Below are positions 8,479-17,679 of a stretch of DNA of 64,000 nt, piece by piece. The stretch comes from CAYUQT01 sp964596165 (GTDB lineage Bacteria; Planctomycetota; Phycisphaerae; UBA1845; JAFGLZ01), in assembly GCA_964596165.1 (NCBI GenBank), contig CAZQTW010000012.1, positions 1-64,000 on the forward strand. The letters run 5' to 3'. Below the pieces are notes generated by a model, which worked only from the letters and a program-made list of their open reading frames with translations, made no database searches and was not told the DNA's origin. Each line of letters begins with the position of its first letter. The stretch's first letter is position 1. A program made the position numbers and the translations under genes.

Positions 8479-10356
8479 ATGTACGGATTTCTCCTGGTGA
8501 CAGTCGCCGCATTCGGAGCAGAATCGCCGGCCATCGATGTCTTCGACCTGACCTACGCGCTGCGATTCGATCCGAAGGTTCCTGGGACCGTGACCCATGC
8601 CTGGGACCATTGTCATGCCGTGGCGACATTACAGGGAAACGTGAACCGTCACGCGGCCCGTCTTTACATTCGATTTGTCGACGCCTACGGGAAGAACGTG
8701 GATGACTACTGGCTGGGTCGCATGTCTGAACCGGGCGAATGGCTGGCCGGAAGACCGCGCCGGACGATTCCGGATATCGTCACGCTGATTACCCAGTACC
8801 GCCGTTTCATCGACGGGGTTGTTCTCTACGATCCCCATGTCGCCGCGACAAGTAATCTCGCGTCGACGATCGCCGGCGTCGAGAACCTGATCGCCCTCCG
8901 ACTCGACCCGAGCCCCGATAGCCTCTACTCGAGACTCGTCCTGTCGGGGCCCCACCTGCCCGTCCGCCGACGACTGCTGCGCGAAGACGGCACTTCGATG
9001 TTCACGGGAAAGGGCACAATACCCGGCACCGACGAGCCCTCGACCGGGAGCGCAAAATGCGATGCCTATCTGTGGCTCAAACACCACTACATCGACACGG
9101 GCAAGGTGGACCCGACCTACGCCGGCTTCTACCTGGATGCATACTGGATGAAGAACCCCACGGCCTGCGTTCCCAACCATCACACGCTGACCAACCATGA
9201 TTTCTTCGTGGCCAAGAGGGCTTTCTTCTTCGACTTGAATACCTGGGACGACGAGGTCCCCGTCGACGACAAGACGCAGCCGTTGGGGACCGACCTCCGC
9301 ACGCTCAAGGCGCTACTGCTGAGCGCTTACGAGCAGGGCGGCAGGGATCGTATGATTCACATCGGCGGTTTCACGCCATGGGCCTACAAATACACCAACC
9401 ACGGCGCGGCCGGCGGCAAGCATGAGGGCGTGCCCACCGAATGGGAGTTCGGCAAACTCTCCAGTGCGTATAACGCCTATGTGGACGCCGACGCGATTGG
9501 CCTGGGCGCGATGGCCAACGCCTCCTTCTTCATGCATTACCCACTCAAACCGCGGTACCCGCAACGCTGGGTAACCCATCAGGAACTCACTCATCGCGGC
9601 TATCTGACGTCCGAGGGCCGCGTAAACTTCGATGGCCGCAATTTCTTCGTCTTCTATGTGGGCGACTACGATTCCGCCGCCTGGGTCTATCAGTTCATGC
9701 CGCTTGCCTGGGATCACCCCGATCGCGGCAAGGTACCGCTGATGTGGTGCATCAGCCCCGTTCTCGAGCGCCGAGCGGGAATGGCGATGGCCTACATGCG
9801 CCGAACCGCAACGCCGAACGATTATTTCGCTGCCGCCGATAACGGCGCGGGCTACCTAAACCCGGGGATGCTCCAGGAACCTCGACCGATCTCCGGCCTG
9901 CCCAGCGGACTGAACGCATGGGCCAGACATTGTCAGACGCTCTATCATCGATGGGACATCACGATCACGGGTTTTGTGATTGACGGCTACGCACCCGGGT
10001 TGAACAAGGAAGGGCTCGACTGCTACGCGAGGTTCAGCCCCAACGGAATCGTCCCGCAGAAGATCCCCGGCTCGCTCCTCCATGGCGACATGCCGGTGAT
10101 CCGTGCCGACCACGATGTCAACGGCGAGCCCGATGAGGCGGTCAGGGTGATCCGGGCGCGTGTCAAGACCCGCAAGCTTCCCTTCCACTGGTTCCGCAAC
10201 ATTCTCAAGACGCCGGAGTGGTATGTGACCGTGGTTGCGAAGCTCAAGGCCGCCGACCCGAAGATTGAGCTGCTGGATGCCCCGACGTTCTTCGAGCTTT
10301 ACCGGATCTATTTGAAGACCAACCCGGATGCGGCGAGCGGAAAGCTGATGCCGTAG
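8479..10356 (+). CDS. GxGYxYP-family secreted putative glycoside hydrolase
   Basis: A 625-residue protein. The signature appears at about residues 456-462 as GAGYLNP, a variant of GxGYxYP, after an aromatic-rich, Asp/Glu-rich region (HYIDTGKVDPTYAGFYLDAY; IHIGGFTPWAYKYT). Family members are predicted carbohydrate-active enzymes, with no well-proven reaction. The N-terminus (MYGFLLVTVAAFGAE) looks like a short signal peptide, so export is likely. The start has GAGAGGA seven bases upstream. Upstream spacing of 189 bases from the stress gene and 421 bases to the next gene suggest a monocistronic unit. The motif's last three residues deviate (LNP instead of xYP), so activity cannot be assumed. 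Confidence 0.7.
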   Translation: MYGFLLVTVAAFGAESPAIDVFDLTYALRFDPKVPGTVTHAWDHCHAVATLQGNVNRHAARLYIRFVDAYGKNVDDYWLGRMSEPGEWLAGRPRRTIPDIVTLITQYRRFIDGVVLYDPHVAATSNLASTIAGVENLIALRLDPSPDSLYSRLVLSGPHLPVRRRLLREDGTSMFTGKGTIPGTDEPSTGSAKCDAYLWLKHHYIDTGKVDPTYAGFYLDAYWMKNPTACVPNHHTLTNHDFFVAKRAFFFDLNTWDDEVPVDDKTQPLGTDLRTLKALLLSAYEQGGRDRMIHIGGFTPWAYKYTNHGAAGGKHEGVPTEWEFGKLSSAYNAYVDADAIGLGAMANASFFMHYPLKPRYPQRWVTHQELTHRGYLTSEGRVNFDGRNFFVFYVGDYDSAAWVYQFMPLAWDHPDRGKVPLMWCISPVLERRAGMAMAYMRRTATPNDYFAAADNGAGYLNPGMLQEPRPISGLPSGLNAWARHCQTLYHRWDITITGFVIDGYAPGLNKEGLDCYARFSPNGIVPQKIPGSLLHGDMPVIRADHDVNGEPDEAVRVIRARVKTRKLPFHWFRNILKTPEWYVTVVAKLKAADPKIELLDAPTFFELYRIYLKTNPDAASGKLMP

Positions 10357-10777
10357 CGACCCGCGTCCCCGGGACCGCGGCCAGCGAGACGCCAGCCGTG
10401 GCCTCACCGGAGTTGGACGTAAGGCGTGTGCAACGCGCGGATGTGCCTGCCGCCTTCTCGACGTGGTTTCCACGCTTCTGAACAGTCGTCGTGATGCGCA
10501 GAGAGCGATAGGCGGCCGTTGCCAAGCCGAGGACCCGAAGACGGCTCAATGTGTTGGTAGTCCCCATACCGGCCGTCTATGTGACATATTAGCCGCCCTG
10601 CTGAGCCCACAAGAAACCCATTCGAGTTGAATGTTTCTCCGATTTGTGTAGCATAATACTTTGTACAGTAGCCGTTGACTATGCGATGGGCGCTCCACCA
10701 GCATAGGAGTTCATTTCCACTATCGATCTCACCAATAGAGCGTCTATCGCTTCCCTTCCAGGGAGGAGGAGTAGACC
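10357..10777. other. Intergenic region with leader of the HAF-repeat gene
   Basis: No convincing gene across 421 bases. The stretch around 10625-10670 is clearly AT-richer than its surroundings and holds a promoter candidate. A very strong ribosome binding site, GGGAGGAGGA at 10761-10770, sits seven bases before the ATG of the HAF-repeat gene. Confidence 0.5.
10627..10657 (+). promoter_or_regulatory. Candidate promoter for the HAF-repeat gene
   Basis: TTGAAT at 10627-10632 is followed by TAGCAT after 16 bases, or CATAAT (10652-10657) after 19. The boxes lie in an AT-rich island. The leader to the ATG at 10778 would be about 115 bases, and which -10 applies is unclear. Confidence 0.3.
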
Positions 10778-12492
10778 ATGTCTCAACGCTCGGGAATTTG
10801 AGTATGTGTGTGCGCGCTCGGCTTTGCGACCGCGGGCCGAGGTGACACAGTCACCTACACCTTGACGCATCTGTGCCCCTACGGCCCCGCCACCCCCGAG
10901 GACATCAACAACAACCTCCAGGTCGTGGGAGGGATCGCATCTGCCGGGGCCACGGTGGCCTGGCTATGGCAGAACGGTGTCATATCTAACCTGGGCGGAT
11001 CGCCCGGCGCCACACACAACTGGGCCAACTCCATCAACGCCAGTGGACAGATCGTGGGACACTCCGGTGGCCCATCACTCGGTGGGTTCATGCCATTTCT
11101 CTGGTCGGCTTCGGGTGGCATGACCAGTCTGGGCGTCCTGCCCGGCCACGTCGCCGGCGCCGCCAAAGGCATCAACACTCAAGGGCAGGTCGTTGGGGAC
11201 TCTGATTTCAGTGGGGGTGGGGTTCGCGCCTTCCTATGGTCCCCCGGCGGTGTCGGAATGACCGATCTGGGTGTGTTCCCCGGCCAGGATAGGAGCTCTG
11301 CTCATGCGATCAATGACGCCGGCAAGGTCGTCGGACAGGCAGACACTCTCGAGGGGAGCCGTGCCTTCTTGTGGTCCGCTTTCGGTGGAATGACCGTCTT
11401 GGGCGACCTACGCGGTGCCATCACGAGTAATGCAGTTCATATCAACGCCGCCGGTCAGATCGTCGGATCGTATGATACGGACAGTGGCCTGACTCGGGCC
11501 GTTCTATGGTCCGCCTCCGGCGAAGCAACCGACTTGGGCGTGTTGCATGATTTCACTTCCAGCGAGGCAACACACATCAACGCCGGCGGACAGGTCGTCG
11601 GATACTGCTGGGTCGGGACGGAATTGAGGGCGTGGGTTTGGGATGCCGCGCATGGCATGATCGATCTGAACACCCGTCTCGACGCCACGGGCGCCGGATG
11701 GACCCTCTACCAAGCCCGAGCCATCAACGACACCGGCCATATCGTCGGATTCGGCAGGAATCCTGGGGGGCAAGAGCGTGCGTTCCTCCTGACACCCAAG
11801 GTGCCCCCGATCATCGCGGGTATCCCCGACCGAACCATTCTCACGGGCGCCACCTATGCCGAGACGCCGGTCCTCACCCAAGGAGGGATACCGATCACGT
11901 GGTCGATCACCAGCGGACCGCCCACGATGTCGATTGACTCATCCACCGGCGCCGTGACGTGGCCAACGCCTACGACCATCGGCAGCCCGTTCACGGTGAC
12001 GATCCGCGCGACTAATGACTTCGGTTTCGACGAAGAATCATGGTTGCTGACGGTGAACGGTCCTCCCGTCATCGCCGAGATCGCCGATCAGACGATTGCC
12101 GCAGGACAGGCCTACAGCCAGGCGGCCGTCCTGACGCAGGGCACAGCGCCGGTCTCATGGTCCGTCGTATCCGGACCGGCGGGTTGGTCGTCGACGGGAA
12201 CGGCCTGGTGACCTGGCCGTCACCGGCCGTTGCGGACAGCCCGGCGACGGTGACCATCCGGGCAGGGAATGGCGTGGGGCAAGATGACGAAACGTGGCAG
12301 CTCACCGTAACGGCGTCAGGCCCTGGGCCACGTACCGTACCCCCAGGCTGTTGCGGCTCGGCCATGCCGCTTCCGGTGATGATGTGCCTGGGCGCTCTGC
12401 TCCTCGCGAGCCGCCGGGCAGGTTCGCGAGAGGCAGAACGCCCGGCACGCGGTTGCCGTGACTCGTCCTCCATTTCCGGAAAATGGCACTGA
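10778..12492 (+). pseudogene. HAF-repeat/Ig-like secreted protein gene, broken by a stop and a frameshift
   Basis: The best start, ATG 10778 with GGGAGGAGGA seven bases upstream, reads MSQRSGI, hits TGA at 10799-10801, then continues in the same frame as VCVCALGFATAGRG, the rest of a signal peptide. Six or seven HAF-type repeats follow (FLWS..GGMTxLGxLPG...AxxINxxGQVVG), then two Ig-like putative-adhesin repeats (ITWSITSGPP...; VSWSVVSGPAG...). The second repeat breaks at 12181-12184: the frame ends at 12211, but the next frame carries LVVDGNGLVTWPSP and the rest of the domain, a hydrophobic helix (LPVMMCLGALLLASRR) and a basic tail. One extra G in the GGG run would restore it. The complete product would be about 570 residues, secreted and C-terminally anchored. 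Alternative: a GTG at 10808 could start a signal-less product, which seems unlikely. Confidence 0.75.
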
Positions 12493-12548
12493 GAGAGCAT
12501 CTGAATGGTCGGCTGATGCGAACGGCAGGGACCTCGGGCGGAAGAAGA

Positions 12549-12774
12549 TCACTTCGCGCGACGGCCTTCTCGAACGAAGGCCACGATCTCATCGGTCGTC
12601 ACGTCCAAGTCGACGCCTTTCACGTCGAAGGGCGAAGCGGTGGGCGTTTGCGGTTTGATGACGAACGTCTGGCCGTCCCGGCGCGGCGGATCCGAACCGC
12701 TCCCTCACACGCCTCGCACGGTTCAGAACGGACGCTAGGCCCTGCCGTGCCTCCGAATACGTGAACACCTTCAT
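12549..12774 (-). pseudogene. Phd/YefM-type antitoxin gene, doubly frameshifted
   Basis: The start reads MKVFTYSEARQGLASVLNRA, the DNA-binding N-terminus of a Phd/YefM antitoxin, with GGAG eight bases upstream and an ATGA overlap with the toxin stop. After codon 21 the family continuation (REGAVRIRR) is found two bases further on in another frame. The C-terminal toxin-binding part (DGQTFVIKPQTPTASPFDV, ending VAFVREGRRAK) lies in the third frame and stops at 12549. So two indels are needed: a likely GT duplication near 12708-12712, and a second near 12680-12690. As read, the protein would run on into unrelated sequence for about 65 residues. Sequencing error cannot be excluded. Confidence 0.75.
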
Positions 12775-13169
12775 GGGCTCATCTCCCATACTTCGATCCC
12801 CAACCGCTTGGCGGCATGAACGAGCCCTCGGTCCAATGTCAGCAGCGGACACCTGTAGTCCTGTGCGCAAGCGACTAGGTAGGCATCATATGCACAGATA
12901 TCCAGTTTGCTCGCAATTTCTAGAGCTCGGTCTAAGCTCACATCAACGAAGCGGATTAGAATCCTGCCGTATGCTTTGATCGCCTCTCGCACTTGCGCAA
13001 CGGTTGCACGTTTGCGCTTGAGCATGAGCGAGAGGACATTGCCGACCTCCCAGTGAATGGACGGCGGTGCGATCAGATCCCTACCGACGGTGCGCTTCAC
13101 AAGAGCCGCCTCCTTCGGTTCGTTTGCCGTCACGGCAATAATGGCCGATGTGTCCGCCACGATATCCAT
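12771..13169 (-). CDS. PIN-domain toxin (VapC-like ribonuclease)
   Basis: About 132 residues covering one whole PIN domain. The acidic residues expected to bind Mg are all present: Asp in MDIVADTSAIIAV, Glu in SIHWEVGN, Asp in CAYDAYLVACA and Asp in LLTLDRGL. VapC toxins cleave RNA, often tRNA or rRNA, and are held inactive by a co-encoded antitoxin. Here the toxin comes first and the antitoxin gene overlaps its stop by ATGA, the reverse of the usual order. The antitoxin is frameshifted, which makes the intact toxin notable. Start at ATG 13169 fits the family; a TTG at 13199 would add ten residues. A TACAAT box about 30 bases upstream could be the -10. Confidence 0.85.
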   Translation of the reverse strand: MDIVADTSAIIAVTANEPKEAALVKRTVGRDLIAPPSIHWEVGNVLSLMLKRKRATVAQVREAIKAYGRILIRFVDVSLDRALEIASKLDICAYDAYLVACAQDYRCPLLTLDRGLVHAAKRLGIEVWEMSP

Positions 13170-13268
13170 AGGAGCGGTGTTCCTGATCTCTATGGACAAT
13201 TGTACAGAATGGCGTGGCTGTCCAGAGGCATCGGGGCGGCGAACCCGGGCGGGGAAGATCGCAGGCCC

Positions 13269-14675
13269 CTACCCCGTGCTCCGCAACATCAATCGCTTGA
13301 GAAGCAGGACGAACAGCGGCCAGAGGTTCGATTTGTCGGGCAGGTCGCGGACGATGCGATAGGCACGTCGGGGATTGAGGAAGAACCGACGGACGGTGTC
13401 GCGGCGGATCTTGTTCAATTCCTCGTCCGGCAGGTCGGTGAGGTTGACGAATTCCTTGCTGAAGTAGTTGCGCTCGAATTGGCTCAGGACGGGCTTGCCG
13501 ATCTCCTTGGCCCAGTCGGCCAGGCCGGTTCCCTCGAACGGGTTGACCACGAAGATGTTGGCCGTGTGCAAGTCCGATTTGATAGCGAAGTTCGACGTAG
13601 TCAGCAGCTCGTCGCGGGTCTCGGTCGGAAAGCCGAGCATGAAGAAGCCGTGCGTGAAGATGCCGTACTTGAGCGCCAGCGAGATGTTGGCGCGGATCTT
13701 CTCCAGGTGGATGTTCTTGCGGAGCTTCTGCTGGAGCCGGGGCGAGGCCGTCTCGACGGCAAAGGCCATGAAGACGACGCCGGCACGTCGCGCCTTGATG
13801 AAGAACTCCTCGTCCATGTGGTCGCCACGAACGCCGTTGGGAAACGTCAGTCGGACCTTCATCTTCGACTCGCCAATCATGTCGAAGATCCGCTTGGCCC
13901 GCGGCAGGTCGAGGTTGAAGATGTCGTCGATGATTTCAAAGTGGCGGATGCCGTACCGATCGTAAAGCGTCCGCATCTCGGCCAGCACGTTCTCGGGGCT
14001 TCGCGTGCGAAATCCCTTGCCGAAGACTTGATGACAGTACAGACAGTGATAGGGACACGATCGCGTCGTGAACAGGACCATGTAGTCGTCCGTGCCGCAT
14101 CGCGACATGCGGATGAACTTTTTATAGACCTTCAGCGGAATCAGGTCCCAGGCCGGGAAGGGCAGCGTGTCGAGGTCCTCGATGTAGCGTTGCCGGGGAT
14201 TGACGCGGACCGCACCGTTTCGGCGGAACGCCAGTCCGTCGATTGCCGAGACATCGCCGCCGCTGCGCAGCGTCCGGACGAGGTCATCCAGCGTTAACTC
14301 GCCCTCGCCGACCACCGCGTAGTCGATGTGCGGGTTGGCCATCACCCGCTCGGTATAGGCCGATGGGTGTGGTCCGCCGACGACCACGGGCAGGTCCACC
14401 CGCACGGATTTGGCGATGGCGGCCACGCGGTCCATGCCCTTCGACTCGTAGGTCAGGGCGCTGATGCCCAGCAGGTCCGGCTTGAATCCTTGGATCTCCC
14501 CACCGAGCCGGCTGTAGGGCAGGAAATCGGCGGTCATGTCGATGATGCGGACTTCGACGTCGGCGTTTCGGCGCAGGTAGCCGGCGAGATACATGCAGCC
14601 CAGCGGCGGCATGAGCGTCGGCTGCTCTTCGTTGCGTCGCGGCTTGATCAGCAGGACTCGGTACGGTTCCGTCAT
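13269..14675 (-). CDS. B12-binding radical SAM enzyme, paralogue A (last gene of the four-gene operon)
   Basis: A 468-residue enzyme. Residues 1-140 form a cobalamin-binding domain (MPPLGCMYLAGYLRR, LLGISALT, VVVGGPHPSAY, VVGEGELT). The radical SAM barrel starts near 200 with the cluster motif CPYHCLYCH (Cys 207, 211, 214), then IIDDIFN, FPNGVRGDHMDEEF and GFFMLGFPTET. The C-terminus is a hydrophobic, basic tail (PLFVLLLKRLMLRSTG). This is the BchE/HpnP-like class that usually does methylation or ring chemistry. The tail, shared by three tandem copies, suggests work at a membrane or on a lipid (inference). It lies 97 bases after paralogue B. Substrate unknown. Confidence 0.9.
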   Translation of the reverse strand: MTEPYRVLLIKPRRNEEQPTLMPPLGCMYLAGYLRRNADVEVRIIDMTADFLPYSRLGGEIQGFKPDLLGISALTYESKGMDRVAAIAKSVRVDLPVVVGGPHPSAYTERVMANPHIDYAVVGEGELTLDDLVRTLRSGGDVSAIDGLAFRRNGAVRVNPRQRYIEDLDTLPFPAWDLIPLKVYKKFIRMSRCGTDDYMVLFTTRSCPYHCLYCHQVFGKGFRTRSPENVLAEMRTLYDRYGIRHFEIIDDIFNLDLPRAKRIFDMIGESKMKVRLTFPNGVRGDHMDEEFFIKARRAGVVFMAFAVETASPRLQQKLRKNIHLEKIRANISLALKYGIFTHGFFMLGFPTETRDELLTTSNFAIKSDLHTANIFVVNPFEGTGLADWAKEIGKPVLSQFERNYFSKEFVNLTDLPDEELNKIRRDTVRRFFLNPRRAYRIVRDLPDKSNLWPLFVLLLKRLMLRSTG

Positions 14676-14772
14676 CGGCGTTGCCTTCGTGGCGTGCCCC
14701 CTCGCACCTTCAACGGCCGGTGCGACGGGACTTCATTGTCTGTTCGACGCGTCGGCGTTCCGGCGATTCGCG

Positions 14773-16173
14773 TCATACTTTGAGCATCAACCGCTTGAAC
14801 AGGATCGTCACCAGGTAAGGCAATTGCGATTTGCAGGGATAATCGCGAACGATCGCCCAGACCCGTGACGGCTTCAGCCAAAACCGTAGCAGACCCCGTC
14901 GCCGAATCCTGTCCAGTTCCTCATCGGACAGATCGGTCAGGTTGGTAAAACCCGGCGTCAGGTAATTGTTGTCGAACTTGCTGAAGACCGGCTTGCCCAT
15001 ATCCTCGGCTAGTTTGGCCAGTTCGGTGCCCTCGTACGGATTCACGATGAACAGGTGCGCCGCGTGCAGCTTGGATCGCACCGCGAATTCGACCGTCGCC
15101 TGAAGTTCCTCTCGCGTCTCCGTCGGAAAGCCCAGCATGAAGAACCCCAGGCAGAAGATTCCGTGTTTGCGGGCCAGCGCGATGTTCCGTTCGATCTTCT
15201 CAAGGTTGATGTTCTTGCGGAGCATCTTTTGAAGGCGAGGGGTGGCCGTCTCGACGGCGAAGGCCATGAACACCACGCCTGCGCGGCGGGCCTTGACGAA
15301 GAACTCCTCGTCCATGTGGTCGCCGCGGACGCCGTTCGGAAACGTCAGCGTCAACTTCATGCCGCTGTCGGCAATCATGTCGAAGATTCGTTTGGCGCGG
15401 TCGAGGTCGCAGTTGAAGATGTCGTCGATGATCTCCAGCTCGCGCACGCCGTGCCGATCGTGCAGCTCGCGGATCTCGGCCAGAACGTTCTCGGGCGAGC
15501 GTTTGCGGAACCCCTTGCCGAACATGTTGTGACAGTAGAGGCACTTGAAGGGGCATGCGCGCGTCGTGAAGATCACCATGTAGTCGCCGATGCCGCTGCG
15601 GCTCATGCGGTCGAACGACTTGTAGGCGGGGATATCGACCAGATCCCACGCGGGGAAGGGAAGCGAATCGAGATCCTCGACGTACCGTTGCCTGGGATTG
15701 ATGCGCACGCCGCCGTTCTCGCGCCAGGCCAACCCATCGATGGCCTCCACTGAGCCGCGGGTTCGCAGCGCCCGGCCCAGGTCGTCGGCCGTCAACTCGC
15801 CCTCGCCGATGACGGCGTAGTCAATGTGGGGATCGGCCATCACCTGTTCGGTGTAGGCGGACGGGTGTGGTCCGCCGACCACGACGGGCATATCGGGACG
15901 GACCTCCTTGGCGATCGCCGCCAATCGGTGCATCCCATCCGATTCGAAGGTCAGCGAGCTGATGCCCAGCCAATCGGGCCGGAAGTCGCGGATCCGGCCG
16001 GCGATGTCCTCGTACGACATCCGCGCCGGGGCCATGTCGATGATCCGGACCTCGACCTCGCCCGTCCGCCGCAGATAGGCCGCCAGATACATCGAGCCCA
16101 GCGGCGGCATGAGGGACAGAGTCGGCTTGTTTCGGTGGGGCCTGATCAGCAATACGCGTTGTTTGTCACGCAT
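14773..16173 (-). CDS. B12-binding radical SAM enzyme, paralogue B
   Basis: A 466-residue paralogue, collinear with its neighbours almost without gaps. It has the cobalamin-binding half (LGISSLTFES, VVVGGPHPSAY, VIGEGELT), the [4Fe-4S]-SAM motif CPFKCLYCH near residues 207-214, IIDDIFNCDLDRAKR, FPNGVRGDHMDEEF, VVFMAFAVETATP and GFFMLGFPTETREEL. The C-terminal tail (YLVTILFKRLMLKV) again mixes hydrophobic and basic residues. It starts 26 bases after paralogue C ends, so the two are surely cotranscribed. The copies differ most near residues 40-60 and 180-200, which may set substrate choice (inference). Confidence 0.9.
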   Translation of the reverse strand: MRDKQRVLLIRPHRNKPTLSLMPPLGSMYLAAYLRRTGEVEVRIIDMAPARMSYEDIAGRIRDFRPDWLGISSLTFESDGMHRLAAIAKEVRPDMPVVVGGPHPSAYTEQVMADPHIDYAVIGEGELTADDLGRALRTRGSVEAIDGLAWRENGGVRINPRQRYVEDLDSLPFPAWDLVDIPAYKSFDRMSRSGIGDYMVIFTTRACPFKCLYCHNMFGKGFRKRSPENVLAEIRELHDRHGVRELEIIDDIFNCDLDRAKRIFDMIADSGMKLTLTFPNGVRGDHMDEEFFVKARRAGVVFMAFAVETATPRLQKMLRKNINLEKIERNIALARKHGIFCLGFFMLGFPTETREELQATVEFAVRSKLHAAHLFIVNPYEGTELAKLAEDMGKPVFSKFDNNYLTPGFTNLTDLSDEELDRIRRRGLLRFWLKPSRVWAIVRDYPCKSQLPYLVTILFKRLMLKV

Positions 16174-16199
16174 GAGGTTCGGTCACCGACATCAGATCT

Positions 16200-17603
16200 C
16201 TAACCCCTCAGCATCAGTCGCTTCAGCAGCACGGCCAAAATGTTGGGAAACCGGCTCTTGTCCGGATAGTCCCTGACAATGGCCCAGACCCGGGATGGTT
16301 TGAGCCAAAACCGCCAGATGCCTTTTCGCCGAATCGCGTTCAGTTCATCGTCACTCAGGTCGGTCAGGTTGTTGAAGCCCGAGCTCATGTAGGTATCTTC
16401 GAAATCCGAGTGTACCCGCTTGCCGAGGCTTTTGGCCAGTTCGGCCAGTGCGGTGCCTTCGTAAGCGTTAACGATGAACAGGTGAGCGGCGTGCAGGTCC
16501 GAGTCGACGGCGAAATCCACCGTCCGTTGAAGCTCCTCCCGGGTTTCGGTGGGGAACCCGAGCATGAAGAATCCCTGACAGATGATCCCGGCCTTGCGGG
16601 CGAGGCTGATATTGCGGCGGATCTTCTCGATGTTGACGTTTTTTCGGAGCATTTTTTGAAGCCGGGGAGAAGCTGTCTCCACGGCAAAAGCCATGAAGAT
16701 TGTTCCGGCCTGTCGGAGCTTGCGGATGAGCTCCTCGTCCATGTGGTCGCCGCGAATTCCGTTGGGAAACGTCAGTCGTATCTTCAGGCCCGACTGGATG
16801 ATCAGATCGCAGATTCGCTTGGCCCGATTAAGATCGCAGTTAAAGATGTCGTCGATGATCTCGAACTCGCGAATGCGGTAGTGATCGTGCAGTTGTCGGA
16901 TTTCCTCGAACACGTTCTCCGGTGAGCGTTTTCTGAATCTTTTGCCGAAAAGGTTGTGGCAATAGATGCACTTGAAGGGGCAGGCCCGCGACGTGAATAA
17001 GGCCATGAAGTCTCCCCGACCCGTATTCGACATCCGGGTGAAGTTCTTGTACTTGCGGATCGGTATGAGGTCCCAGGCCGGGAACGGCAACGAATCGAGG
17101 TCCTGGACGTAGCGCTGTCGCGGCGCAACAACGACCCGTCCGTCGATACGATAGGACAGCCCGTCGATCTCCCGAACGGAGCCGTTGGTTCGCAGGGCGG
17201 ATACCAGATCCCCCAAGGTGAGCTCCCCTTCGCCGAGGACAACGTAATCGAAATGGGTGTCCGTCATGACTTCGTTGGGATAGGCGGTGGCGTGCGGCCC
17301 GCCCGCGACGACGACGGTCTCCGGCCGCAACTGTTTGGCGATGGCGGCGGTTCGGTGCAATCCGCGCGATTCCACCGTCAGGGCACTGATGCCGATCATG
17401 TCCGGCGCGAAGGCCCGTATGCGCTCGGCGAGTTGCGAGTAGCTCATGTTTTCGGGCGTCATATCGATGATTCGGCACTCGACGTCGGGTTCGTGCCGAC
17501 GCATGTAGGCGGCGAGATACATCACGCCCAGGGGTGGCTCGATGGCATAGGGCACGATGTTCTGCCGCGGTTTGACGAAGAGAATGCGGTAGGGGTTCGG
17601 CAT
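16200..17603 (-). CDS. B12-binding radical SAM enzyme, paralogue C
   Basis: A 467-residue member of the tandem triplet. The start is set at ATG 17603 because it gives the same length and N-terminus as the paralogues (MPNPYRILFVKP...PPLGVMYLAAYMRR) and has GGAG nine bases upstream; the frame is open to 17696. It has the cobalamin-binding half (MIGISALTVES, VVVAGGPHATAY, LGEGELT), CPFKCIYCH, IIDDIFNCDLNRAKR, FPNGIRGDHMDEEL and GFFMLGFPTETREEL. The C-terminal tail is ILAVLLKRLMLRG. It is the first of the B12-binding genes in transcription order, 76 bases after the SPASM-type enzyme. Confidence 0.9.
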   Translation of the reverse strand: MPNPYRILFVKPRQNIVPYAIEPPLGVMYLAAYMRRHEPDVECRIIDMTPENMSYSQLAERIRAFAPDMIGISALTVESRGLHRTAAIAKQLRPETVVVAGGPHATAYPNEVMTDTHFDYVVLGEGELTLGDLVSALRTNGSVREIDGLSYRIDGRVVVAPRQRYVQDLDSLPFPAWDLIPIRKYKNFTRMSNTGRGDFMALFTSRACPFKCIYCHNLFGKRFRKRSPENVFEEIRQLHDHYRIREFEIIDDIFNCDLNRAKRICDLIIQSGLKIRLTFPNGIRGDHMDEELIRKLRQAGTIFMAFAVETASPRLQKMLRKNVNIEKIRRNISLARKAGIICQGFFMLGFPTETREELQRTVDFAVDSDLHAAHLFIVNAYEGTALAELAKSLGKRVHSDFEDTYMSSGFNNLTDLSDDELNAIRRKGIWRFWLKPSRVWAIVRDYPDKSRFPNILAVLLKRLMLRG

Positions 17604-17679
17604 TCCCGAAAGCTCCATGCTCCTTGCCGGAAGCCTTTCTATCGAGGGTCCCTCACTTGCGGACCATTCACGGTCGACA

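Noticed and set aside
10799..10801. TGA read as a sense codon (tryptophan or selenocysteine) in the HAF gene
   Set aside because: TGA clearly acts as a stop in many genes here, including the ATGA overlaps of porCDA and both toxin-antitoxin loci. A selenocysteine in a signal peptide is not expected.
12993..14297. A 434-residue plus-strand frame opposite radical SAM paralogue A and the toxin
   Set aside because: It crosses two recognised minus-strand genes and has no family resemblance.
17604..17679. A possible RiPP precursor peptide between the SPASM enzyme and paralogue C
   Set aside because: The 76-base gap has no frame with a start, ribosome binding site and plausible core.
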